DNA from: JAPPHA01 sp965242975 | GTDB taxonomy: Bacteria > Pseudomonadota > Alphaproteobacteria > Rhodobacterales > Rhodobacteraceae | DNA length: 64,000 nt | NCBI GenBank assembly: GCA_965242975.1 | Contig: CBDETS010000007.1 | Location: forward strand, 3,596,001-3,660,000 | Reading direction: 5' to 3' | In this document: piece by piece, positions 45,341 through 53,351 of the stretch | Layout of the letters: each line of letters starts with the position of its first letter | Numbering within the stretch: position 1 is the stretch's first letter | Position numbers and translations under genes: made by a program | The notes under the pieces: generated by a model | What the model was told of the DNA's origin: nothing | Database searches by the model: none | The model's input: only the letters and a program-made list of their open reading frames with translations

Positions 45341-46630
45341 TCAATTGCCGTGACCGGGATATTCGATGGCGGGAAAGACCGTTCCGTCGCACGATCCGAA
45401 ACCCAGCCTGAAGCCGTCCCCCTGTGCCCGGCCCGTCATGCTCACGCAATCGCCGTCTTCGAGAAAGACCCTGGTGCCGCCGCTCGCCAGGCTGACCGGT
45501 TCCTTGCCGCCCCATGCCAGTTCAAGAAGACTCCCCCGGTTTTTGCGGTTGGGCCCGGAAATCGTGCCCGAGCCGATCAGGTCGCCCGTTCTCATGCTGC
45601 ATCCACTCGATGTATGGTGGCAGATCTGCTGGGCAGATGAATAGTACAGTTCCCGAAAGTTGGTTTGCGTCAGGATCGTGTCGGACGGAGCACCCTCCGG
45701 ACGAAGGGTCACGTCCAGGTCAATGTCGAACATCATCGGCCCGGGTTCACGGAGATAGGGCAGGAGTTCCCGGTCGCGCTCCGGACCGGAAACCCGGAAC
45801 GGTTCCAGCGCTGCCCGGGTGACGATCCAGGGACTGATCGTGGTCGCCGTTGCCTTGGCCTGGAACGGGCCGAGAGGCCGATACTCCCAGGTCTGGATAT
45901 CGCGTGCCGACCAGTCGTTCAGCACGACGTATCCGAAAATCATCGTCTCCGCTTCCGCCACGCTGACCGGTTGACCGACGGTCGACGGAAGTCCGACGAC
46001 AGCACCCATTTCCAGTTCAAAGTCAAACCGGCGGCAGGGAGCGAACTCCGGCACATCACGTTCCGGGGGTTTGAGCTGCCCCCAGGGTCGGTGGACCGGT
46101 GTGCCGGAAACCACGACGGTCGAGGCGCGGCCATTGTATCCGGTAGGAATGTGCAGCCAATTGGGAGGCAGGGCGTTTTCGGCCCCCCTGAACATGGTGC
46201 CGACGTTCGTTGCATGGTACCGCCCGGAATAGAAGTCCGTGAATTCGGCAACGACGAACGGCAAGTGGAGATCGACGTCCTTCAGCGGAACCAGGGCCCG
46301 GGAGATCGTCGCGCGGTCGGCTTCCGGACCGTCGGCCGCCAGCAATTCATGGAGCCGAGACCGGAAGTCCAGCCAGGCCTGGGGACCGCACGCCATGAAT
46401 CCATTCCAGCCGGGTTGCACGAAGGCACTCCCGGCGCCAGCCGGCGCCTCGATCACCCCCTCGTTCGCCAAAGCGGTGATATCCATGACGGCATCACCGA
46501 TGGCAATCCCGAGTCTTCGGCCTGATTCCGGTGCATCCCTGCGGGAAAACACTCCGTGCGGAAGGTTGTTGAGCGGAAAGTCCGAGTTTGCCTGGTTTGC
46601 ACTCTCGACCCAGGACAATTCAAGCATCAC
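45341..46630 (-). CDS. fahA: Fumarylacetoacetase
   Basis: A 429-residue FAH. The N-terminal SH3-like domain (SDFPLNNLPHGVFS) is followed by the catalytic domain with FTDFYSGRYHATNVGTMFRG (metal and catalytic Asp/His), FELEMGAVVG, VLNDWSARDIQTWEYRPLGPFQAK and GDLIGSGTISGP. It cleaves fumarylacetoacetate to fumarate and acetoacetate, the last step of tyrosine/phenylalanine breakdown. Downstream of hmgA by 128 bp in the same direction. Confidence 0.95.
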   Translation of the reverse strand: MMLELSWVESANQANSDFPLNNLPHGVFSRRDAPESGRRLGIAIGDAVMDITALANEGVIEAPAGAGSAFVQPGWNGFMACGPQAWLDFRSRLHELLAADGPEADRATISRALVPLKDVDLHLPFVVAEFTDFYSGRYHATNVGTMFRGAENALPPNWLHIPTGYNGRASTVVVSGTPVHRPWGQLKPPERDVPEFAPCRRFDFELEMGAVVGLPSTVGQPVSVAEAETMIFGYVVLNDWSARDIQTWEYRPLGPFQAKATATTISPWIVTRAALEPFRVSGPERDRELLPYLREPGPMMFDIDLDVTLRPEGAPSDTILTQTNFRELYYSSAQQICHHTSSGCSMRTGDLIGSGTISGPNRKNRGSLLELAWGGKEPVSLASGGTRVFLEDGDCVSMTGRAQGDGFRLGFGSCDGTVFPAIEYPGHGN

Positions 46631-46758
46631 GCCATCTCCATATGCAGTGGACTCCGTACTCGGGGATCAAGGCCCGGGGACAGGTTTCCGCCACATCAAG
46701 ACCTGACGCGGCCGGGTGCCAAAGCTCCTGCCGACTCTTGGCGGCACGCGGTTGGGGC

Positions 46759-48129
46759 TTACTTGAGGCCCGGTGTTCCGTCAAACTTTCGCTCCAACCC
46801 GGACCAGCAGTCCGCGTAATCCTTTTGCAAGGCCGCAGTTTCTGCGGCGAACCGGGTGAGCTGTTGCGGAAACCGGGTTTCGAACATGAAGCTCATCGTA
46901 TTGGTGAGTTTGACGGGGTCCCAGCTCTCGGTGGTCGCCTTTTCGAAGGCATCCCGATCGGGTCCGTGGGGCAGCATGCAGTTGTGCAGGCTGATTCCTC
47001 CCGGAACGAATCCTTCGGGCTTGGCATCATAGACGCCGAAAATGTTGCCCATGAATTCGGACATGATGTTCTTGTGGTACCATGGAGGCCGAAAGGTGTC
47101 CTCCTGGGGTTGCCACCGTTCGGGGAAAATCACGAAATCGATGTTTGCCGTGCCCTCCTCGGCCGTCGGTGCCGTCAGGACAGTGTAGATGGACGGATCA
47201 GGGTGATCGAAACTGATCGCGCCTACCGGCGAGTAGGTCCTGAGATCATACTTGAAGGGCGCGTAGTTCCCGTGCCACGCCACGACATCGAGCGGTGAAT
47301 GGTCGATTTCCGAAACGTGGAACACACCGCACCACTTGATCCAGATCCTGCACGGCGACTCCTTGTCCTCGAACGCGGCGACAGGCGTCTTGAAGTCGCG
47401 GGGATTGGCCAGGCAATTGGCCCCGATCGGACCTCTCCCCGGAAGCGTGAACTTCGCCCCGTAGTTTTCGCAGACGAATCCACGGGACGTTTCATCCGAC
47501 AGGCCGACCTTGAACACCATTCCCCTTGGCAGGACACAAACTTCGAGCGGCTCGAGTTCGATGATTCCGAACTCGGTGAAGATCTCGAGACGGCCATCCT
47601 GCGGAACCACCATCAGCTCGCTGTCGGCAGAGTACATGTAGTCGTCCTTCATGGACTCGTTGGCGAGATAGATATGGCTCGCCATCCCGGCCTGGGTATG
47701 CACGTCGCCGGCCGTGGTGACAGTCCGCATCCCGGTCATGAAGTTTACCGGCTCGCCCGGAAAAGCGACCGGGTCCCAGCGGTACTGCCCCAGGGATATG
47801 ACGTCCTCGATCACGTGCGGAGCTGTCTTCCAAAACGGAATGTCGGCCTTCCTGAAGCGGCCGACATGGCGGACGGACGGACGGATTCGATAAAGCCAGC
47901 TCCGCTCGTTCTTGCCGCGGGGCGCGGTAAACGGCGAGCCCGACAACTGTTCGGCGTACAGGCCGTAGTTCACCCGCTGAGGGCTGTTCCTGCCCTGCGG
48001 CAATGCCCCTGGCAAGGACTCCGTTTCAAAGTCATTTCCGAACCCGGGCATGTACCAGGGTACGGTCCCCGTGGATGACGTATCCCGAACGACCCCGGAC
48101 CCGGACCTGATGGCTGTTTGCCTGTTCAT
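46759..48129 (-). CDS. hmgA: Homogentisate 1,2-dioxygenase
   Basis: A 456-residue HGD from the ATG at 48129 (MNRQTAIRSGSG). A start at 48189 would run over the operator. Conserved regions are YMPGFGNDFETESLPGALPQGRNSPQ, GLYAEQLSGSPFTAPR, DNLVAWHGNY-type DVVAWHGNYAPFKYDLR, and the Fe-site segment FPERWQPQEDTFRPPWYHKNIMSEFMG. It opens the homogentisate ring to maleylacetoacetate. First gene of the leftward run, divergent from the MarR gene. Confidence 0.96.
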   Translation of the reverse strand: MNRQTAIRSGSGVVRDTSSTGTVPWYMPGFGNDFETESLPGALPQGRNSPQRVNYGLYAEQLSGSPFTAPRGKNERSWLYRIRPSVRHVGRFRKADIPFWKTAPHVIEDVISLGQYRWDPVAFPGEPVNFMTGMRTVTTAGDVHTQAGMASHIYLANESMKDDYMYSADSELMVVPQDGRLEIFTEFGIIELEPLEVCVLPRGMVFKVGLSDETSRGFVCENYGAKFTLPGRGPIGANCLANPRDFKTPVAAFEDKESPCRIWIKWCGVFHVSEIDHSPLDVVAWHGNYAPFKYDLRTYSPVGAISFDHPDPSIYTVLTAPTAEEGTANIDFVIFPERWQPQEDTFRPPWYHKNIMSEFMGNIFGVYDAKPEGFVPGGISLHNCMLPHGPDRDAFEKATTESWDPVKLTNTMSFMFETRFPQQLTRFAAETAALQKDYADCWSGLERKFDGTPGLK

Positions 48130-48190
48130 CCCATCACGCTCCCGAGCAGAACATGCACATTTCGTCCCCGACGACCTTGGCACCTGCATA

Positions 48191-48208
48191 TCGTTGCAAT
48201 TGCAACGA
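48191..48208. promoter_or_regulatory. Probable HmgR/MarR operator
   Basis: A perfect 18-bp palindrome TCGTTGCAATTGCAACGA in the 146-bp region between the divergent hmgA and MarR-family genes. TTGCAA-type palindromes are typical of MarR-family sites. It is placed to control both directions: maiA with its own regulator, and the hmgA-fahA run. Confidence 0.75.
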
Positions 48209-48275
48209 AGTCAAGGTAAATCTTGCCTGTTCGGGTCAACCTCCACTGGACGGGAGGCGTGGAAAGGCGGGTTTC

Positions 48276-48710
48276 GTGACCGATTTTCGACTGGATGACT
48301 TCTTGCCCTGGCAGCTGGCGGAGTTGGCGGAGCGTGTGAGCCGTGGCCTCTCCGATCTCTACCGGGACAGGTTCGGGATTTCGGTGGCCGAATGGAGGGT
48401 TGTCGCTCACCTCAGCCAAGCCGAAATGGTCAGCGTCAGGGAAATTCATGCCCGCGTCAGAATGGGAAAATGGCAGGTGTCGCGCGCTGCCCAACGCCTG
48501 GAGTCGCTTGGATATGTCCGCAAGCGAACCGGGAAAGTCGACCGGCGCCTGGTGGAACTGTCCTTGACGCCGAAAGGACGGGCAATGGTAAACGAAATCA
48601 TCCCGCTGGCGCTCGAGTACGAGAGACAACTGCTGGCCCGGGCCGAGGGAAACCGGGAAGCCAAGGACCTGATCAGATCACTTCTTCAAAGCGTGGAGGC
48701 ATCGAATTGA
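48276..48710 (+). CDS. hmgR: MarR-family regulator, probable homogentisate repressor
   Basis: A 144-residue winged-helix regulator from GTG 48276 (TDFRLDDFLPWQLAELAERVSRGLSDLYRDRFGISVAEWRVVAHL), with GGAAAGGCGG just upstream. An upstream start at 48153 would cover the operator and add unlike residues. Recognition helix and wing are VRMGKWQVSRAAQRLESLGYVRKRTGKVDRRLVELSLTPKG. It overlaps maiA by 4 bp and diverges from hmgA across a perfect palindrome. It probably represses the pathway until homogentisate or a product binds. Confidence 0.88.
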   Translation: MTDFRLDDFLPWQLAELAERVSRGLSDLYRDRFGISVAEWRVVAHLSQAEMVSVREIHARVRMGKWQVSRAAQRLESLGYVRKRTGKVDRRLVELSLTPKGRAMVNEIIPLALEYERQLLARAEGNREAKDLIRSLLQSVEASN

Positions 48711-49330
48711 AAACAGTCCTGTATGACTACTGGCGGTCATCGGCAGCGTACCGAATCCGAATTGCGTTCAACCTGGCCGGCCTGCCCTACGAATCCGTGC
48801 CGGTCGATCTTCTGGCCGGCGAGAATCGGAGTCCTGAGCATCTTGCACGCAATCCGCAGGGGCTGGTGCCGGTCGCGGATATCGGCGGACTTGTATTTTC
48901 CCAGTCCCTTGCCATCATCGAGTACCTGGACGAGGCCGGGCACTTTTCGTTCTTGCCCAAGGATCTTCTCGGACGTGCGCAGGTCAGGACGATCAGCTAC
49001 GTGATCGCGATGGAAACGCATGCGGTCTGCAACGTCTCGGTCGCCAGGTACGCGGAGGACTCCTCCCGAGGTCACATCACGATGAGTGACTGGATGGCAC
49101 GATTCATCCCGCGCAGTCTCGAAGCACTCGAATCCATGGTGGCGGAATCGGGTAAGCATTGCTTCGGGAACCGGATCACGATGGCCGACATCTGCCTGGT
49201 GCCACAGATATACAATACGCGTCGCTGGAAACTCTCCCTGGATCCATACCCTTCGATTTCGAAAATTTCGGCGCATCTCGAAGCTCTCCCTGCTTTCCGC
49301 GACGCCCATCCGGACCTGTTCCGGCCGTAA
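48707..49330 (+). CDS. maiA: Maleylacetoacetate isomerase (zeta-class GST)
   Basis: A 207-residue GST zeta protein starting at TTG 48707 (KTVLYDYWRSSAAYRIRIAFNL), with GGAGG at 48695-48699 and a 4-bp overlap with the regulator (TTGA). The catalytic SSAAYR loop of the zeta class is intact, followed by NPQGLVPVADIGGLVFSQSLAIIEYLDE. It isomerises maleylacetoacetate to fumarylacetoacetate with glutathione, completing the hmgA-maiA-fahA pathway. Confidence 0.94.
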   Translation: MKTVLYDYWRSSAAYRIRIAFNLAGLPYESVPVDLLAGENRSPEHLARNPQGLVPVADIGGLVFSQSLAIIEYLDEAGHFSFLPKDLLGRAQVRTISYVIAMETHAVCNVSVARYAEDSSRGHITMSDWMARFIPRSLEALESMVAESGKHCFGNRITMADICLVPQIYNTRRWKLSLDPYPSISKISAHLEALPAFRDAHPDLFRP

Positions 49331-49540
49331 GGCGGGAAAAGGCAAGCCATGCCGGCGCTTCGGTCGGTGGCGGTCCCTGAGCATGCATGAACGCAGAACA
49401 CCCCGGTCTCGGCCGTAACCGGAATAACTGCGGCAGCCTTGCGTTTTCCGGACTTCTTCCGGTCCCGGGAGATTCCGGTCGATTTGGCTTTCTATCCGGG
49501 AATTCGAACGGAACGCCGACGTTTCATTGCTCCGTTTCGC

Positions 49541-50338
49541 TCAGATCGATTCGATGTCGACACCCGAGACCTTTGCCGAAGAGACGAGGCCCCTGACGAA
49601 CCGGCGAGCCTCGCGGGTCCAGGACGCCTTCTCGAGAGCTTCGGCGATACGGGGACGTACGATGTCATAGGGAAGCACTCGGCCCTGAACGCGATCGTCC
49701 AGCCTGATGATGTGATAGCCGTACCGGGATTCGACCGGTTTTCCCGTCATTTCCCCGGGACCCAGTTCTTCAAGCACGGCTTCGAACTCGCTCACCGTAT
49801 CACCTGACGAAACCTGCCCCAGGTCTCCGCCGGACGTACCGGACGGACAGGAACTCAATTCACGGGCCAACTCGCCGAATCGTTCGGGAGCTTCCGTCAG
49901 GGCTTCCATGGCAGAATCCGCGCGGCAGCGGGCCTCGCGGCGCCCGTCGGAATCTCCGGGCTCGGCGGCAAACAGGATATGAGCCGCCTTGTACAACGTC
50001 GGCGCCCGGAATCGATCCGGCTCGGATTCGTAAACGTCGCGAATCCTGTCCTCGGCCGGCTCGTCAGGGCAGACACAATCCTCGATCAGCGCCCGGATTC
50101 GGGACTCGGCGTCCGATTCCCGTCGCCCCGGACCCATGTTGCCGGGAACAGCCCGAATGCCCCGGCGATCGGCCTCCGCAAGCAGGAGTTTCCGCACGAC
50201 CAGGGCTCTCGCCGCCTTCCGCCATGCCACGCCGGGTTTTCCCGCGGGCGCCGAATGATGCTGCGCTTCAGCCGCTATTTCCGCCTGCGTGATAACCTGC
50301 CCGTCAACGGTAACATCGCTCAACAGGGCGTGCGGCAT
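49541..50338 (-). CDS. Parvulin-type peptidyl-prolyl isomerase, last gene of the nar operon
   Basis: A 265-residue protein with an N-terminal helical chaperone-like region and a C-terminal rotamase domain (ELSSCPSGTSGGDLGQVSSGDTVSEFEAVLEELGPGEMTGKPVESRYGYHIIRLDDR) of PpiC/SurA/NifM type. No signal peptide is visible, so it should be cytoplasmic. It follows narI by 76 bp. A PPIase at the end of nar operons is seen in several proteobacteria, probably for folding or maturation of the nitrate reductase, but its client is not proven. Confidence 0.87.
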   Translation of the reverse strand: MPHALLSDVTVDGQVITQAEIAAEAQHHSAPAGKPGVAWRKAARALVVRKLLLAEADRRGIRAVPGNMGPGRRESDAESRIRALIEDCVCPDEPAEDRIRDVYESEPDRFRAPTLYKAAHILFAAEPGDSDGRREARCRADSAMEALTEAPERFGELARELSSCPSGTSGGDLGQVSSGDTVSEFEAVLEELGPGEMTGKPVESRYGYHIIRLDDRVQGRVLPYDIVRPRIAEALEKASWTREARRFVRGLVSSAKVSGVDIESI

Positions 50339-50414
50339 GCTTCGGTCCGTCCGTCCATCCGATCATTCCGGGCCGTGGCCGCGAACGCCGGGAATCCCTG
50401 CCTGCGCCGTTGCC

Positions 50415-51104
50415 CTATCGTTCCGCTCCCGTTCGTCGCGACCGAACGACCTGGTAACCCGGCCTGAACAGGTACCGGACCGGCACCGAAAGCATGTGGA
50501 CCAGCCTCGTGAAGGGAAACAGCAGGAATATGGTCAGGCCCAGGAACAGGTGCAGTTTGAAGATCCAGTGAACACCGGTGATGTAACTGGCTGCCGCCAG
50601 GTCGAACGTGAATATTCCCTGGGACCAGGCCATGAACTTGATCATTTCACTCCCGTCCAGGTGCTGTCCGGAAACGGGTATCGTCGCGAGGCCCAATGCC
50701 AACTGGACGAGGAGAATCACGAGAACGCCTATGTCGGCAAAACTGGAGTTCCTCCGAATTCTCGGATCCGACAGCCTGCGGTGAAGCAGGACCGCGCCGC
50801 CTACGAACGCGAGGATTCCGGCCAGGCCGCCCACGACCATTGCGAGGACCTGTTTGGCGCCGTGACCGATTCCGATCGCGTCGAAAATCTCGATGGGCGT
50901 GAGAAGTCCAACCAGGTGGCCGAAGAAGACGATGATGACGCCAACGTGGAACAGGACAGAGCCAAGCACGAGTTGGCGCCGCCGGAGGAGTTGACTGGAA
51001 AACGACTTCCACGTGAACGGGTCCCGCTCATAGCGGACGATACTGCCGACCAGGAGAACGGACAGGCAGATATAAGGATAAATCCCGAATACGAACTCAT
51101 GCAT
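50415..51104 (-). CDS. narI: Respiratory nitrate reductase gamma subunit (cytochrome b)
   Basis: A 229-residue, five-helix membrane protein beginning MHEFVFGIYPYICLSVLLVGSIVRYERDPFTWKS. It supplies two b-haems (His-rich helices LFHVGVIIVFFGHLVG and ITGVHWIFKLHLFLGLTIF) and passes quinol electrons to NarH. It overlaps narJ by 8 bp. Confidence 0.95.
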   Translation of the reverse strand: MHEFVFGIYPYICLSVLLVGSIVRYERDPFTWKSFSSQLLRRRQLVLGSVLFHVGVIIVFFGHLVGLLTPIEIFDAIGIGHGAKQVLAMVVGGLAGILAFVGGAVLLHRRLSDPRIRRNSSFADIGVLVILLVQLALGLATIPVSGQHLDGSEMIKFMAWSQGIFTFDLAAASYITGVHWIFKLHLFLGLTIFLLFPFTRLVHMLSVPVRYLFRPGYQVVRSRRTGAER

Positions 51105-51825
51105 TGTTCAGATCCTCCGGGTTCGGACCAGACCCATGGGAGCCGGAATTTGCCGGTGGGTCCATCCGTGAAAGTATGTTGCGAACCTCCGGGCAGCCGG
51201 CGTTGGGGTCGGGCCCAAACGTGACTTCGCTCTCCTCCCAGGCACGGTCCAGAGCCTCAAGGTCGTTCCCGTCCGGATCGGGCGCCGCGATCAGGTCAGC
51301 GATCATTTTCCTGCTTACGGACTGTCCCGACAACCTGACCAGGGCCGAAAACACCGAAGCGTAGGGACTGGATCGCCGGGAAAGTCTCTGAGCCAGGGCC
51401 TCGAAAATGTAGGCTGCGTCGGCAAGTACATCCCGGGCCTCGGCGGCGGGGCGTGTCGACAAGTACTCCAGCAATACCGGCAGGTGATCAGGAAGTTCGT
51501 TCGTCGATGGTTCGAATCCGGCCGAACGGTACGACTCCAACAGGCTGACCATTGCGCTTCCGCGGTCGCGGCTCTCGCCGTGGACATGTTCGAACAGGTT
51601 CAGCGATAGTGATCGGGACCGGTCGAACAGATCGACGAACTGTTCCTGCAGCGCCCAAATGTCCGTGGTCTGCAAGTCCGACAGCAACCTGCCAATTCGT
51701 CCGACGTCCCGCCGGCCCAGCCGCCGGTCACGACTCAACACACCGCGGATTTCGCCGATCGCCTCCTGGAGCTCGGTCGTCGGATAGCAGAGCACCAGCG
51801 AAAACGACTTGAGCGTCAAGTCCAT
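51097..51825 (-). CDS. narJ: Nitrate reductase molybdenum-cofactor assembly chaperone
   Basis: A 242-residue TorD/NarJ-family chaperone from the ATG at 51825 (MDLTLKSFSLVLCYPTTELQEAI), whose A overlaps the narH stop (TGATG). The central FVDLFDRSRSLSLNLFEHVHGESRDRG is the NarJ hallmark. It binds NarG before cofactor loading. A start at 51930 would add 35 unlike residues. Confidence 0.94.
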   Translation of the reverse strand: MDLTLKSFSLVLCYPTTELQEAIGEIRGVLSRDRRLGRRDVGRIGRLLSDLQTTDIWALQEQFVDLFDRSRSLSLNLFEHVHGESRDRGSAMVSLLESYRSAGFEPSTNELPDHLPVLLEYLSTRPAAEARDVLADAAYIFEALAQRLSRRSSPYASVFSALVRLSGQSVSRKMIADLIAAPDPDGNDLEALDRAWEESEVTFGPDPNAGCPEVRNILSRMDPPANSGSHGSGPNPEDLNNA

Positions 51826-53351
51826 CAGCGCGCGTCCTGGGGAAGCACGAGCGGTTGGCGTCCCTTCCCTCCGAAAAGGGAGCCGACCGTCATACCCGTC
51901 GAACACCGGTTGCCATCGGTAAACCCGCAACCGCCCCTGAGCTGGTACGCATCCTCAACCGTCTCCCGGTGCGTGGTCGGAATCACGAACCTGTCTTCAA
52001 AATTCGCGATCGCCATGGTTGCATACATGTCCTCGATGGTCGCGCCGGTCAGCCCGACACGCTCGGCGATCCCTTCGTCGATGACGTCTTCCACGGTCCT
52101 GGCGCGCATGTACGCGCGCATCGCCAGCATGCGCTCGAGCGCGTTGACGATGGGCGCTTCATCCCCTGCCGTCAGCAGGTTCGCCAGGTAGCGAACGGGA
52201 ATTCTGAGCGCGTGCACGTCGGGCAGTTCGCCGTCGAAACCGATCATCCCGGTTTCCGCTGCGTTCTGGATCGGACTCAGCGGCGGAATGTACCACACCA
52301 TGGGCAGGGTGCGGTATTCCGGGTGCAGCGGAAACGCGACCTTCCAGTCCATGGCCATTTTCCAGACGGGAGACCGTTTCGCCGCTTCCAACCATTCGGA
52401 CGGCACGCCATCGGCAAGCGCGGCCTCCTGGACGTCCGGGTCATTCGGGTCGAGAAAGATGTCCAGTTGAGCCTGGTAGAGATCGGTCTCGTCTTCGACA
52501 CTCGCGGCCTCCTGGATGCGGTCGGCGTCGTAGAGGATCACGCCGAGATAGCGGATCCTGCCGACGCAGGTCTCGGAGCAGACCGTCGGATTCCCCGATT
52601 CGATCCTCGGGTAACAGAACGTGCATTTCTCGGACTTTCCGGTGCTCCAGTTGTAATACACCTTCTTGTAGGGGCAGCCGGAAACGCACATTCGCCATCC
52701 CCGGCACTTTTCCTGGTCGATCAGGACGATCCCGTCTTCCTCGCGCTTGTAGATCGCGCCCGACGGGCAACTCGCGACGCAGGACGGATTCAGGCAATGT
52801 TCGCACAGCCTCGGCAAATACATCATGAAAGTGTTTTCGTACTGGCCGTAGATTTCCTTCTGGATTCCCTCGAAATTGCTGTCCTGGCCGCGCTTCTCGA
52901 ACTCGCCGCCGAGAATTTCTTCCCAGTTCGGGCCCCATTCGATCTTGTCCATGCGTTCCCCCGACACGACCGAACGCGGCCGTGCCGTGGGGAAAGCTTC
53001 CATTTCAGGTGCGGATTGAAGGTGGCTGTAGTCGAAATCGAACGGTTCGTAGTAGTCGTCGATTTCAGGAAGATCCGGGTTGCCGAAGATGTTGGCGAGG
53101 ATTCTCCATTTCGCGCCCTGGCGCGGCTGGAGCTTCCCTGACTTCGTCCGCACCCAACCACCTTTCCATTGCGACTGGTCCTCCCAGTTCTTGGGGTAGC
53201 CAATTCCAGGCTTGGTCTCGACATTGTTGAACCAGGCGTATTCCACGCCTTCGCGCGTGGTCCACACGTTCTTGCACGTGACCGAGCACGTATGGCATCC
53301 GATGCATTTGTCGAGATTCAGAACCTTGCCGATTTGAGCTCGAATTTTCAT
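51825..53351 (-). CDS. narH: Respiratory nitrate reductase beta subunit
   Basis: A 508-residue Fe-S protein beginning MKIRAQIGKVLNLDKCIGCHTCSVTCKN (ATG 53351, ATGA overlap with narG). Four clusters are visible: CIGCHTC, CEHCLNPSCVASCP, CRGWRMCVSGCPYKK (with the Trp that makes one site a 3Fe-4S) and CTFCYPRIESGNPTVCSETC. It carries electrons from NarI haems to NarG. Confidence 0.97.
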   Translation of the reverse strand: MKIRAQIGKVLNLDKCIGCHTCSVTCKNVWTTREGVEYAWFNNVETKPGIGYPKNWEDQSQWKGGWVRTKSGKLQPRQGAKWRILANIFGNPDLPEIDDYYEPFDFDYSHLQSAPEMEAFPTARPRSVVSGERMDKIEWGPNWEEILGGEFEKRGQDSNFEGIQKEIYGQYENTFMMYLPRLCEHCLNPSCVASCPSGAIYKREEDGIVLIDQEKCRGWRMCVSGCPYKKVYYNWSTGKSEKCTFCYPRIESGNPTVCSETCVGRIRYLGVILYDADRIQEAASVEDETDLYQAQLDIFLDPNDPDVQEAALADGVPSEWLEAAKRSPVWKMAMDWKVAFPLHPEYRTLPMVWYIPPLSPIQNAAETGMIGFDGELPDVHALRIPVRYLANLLTAGDEAPIVNALERMLAMRAYMRARTVEDVIDEGIAERVGLTGATIEDMYATMAIANFEDRFVIPTTHRETVEDAYQLRGGCGFTDGNRCSTGMTVGSLFGGKGRQPLVLPQDAR

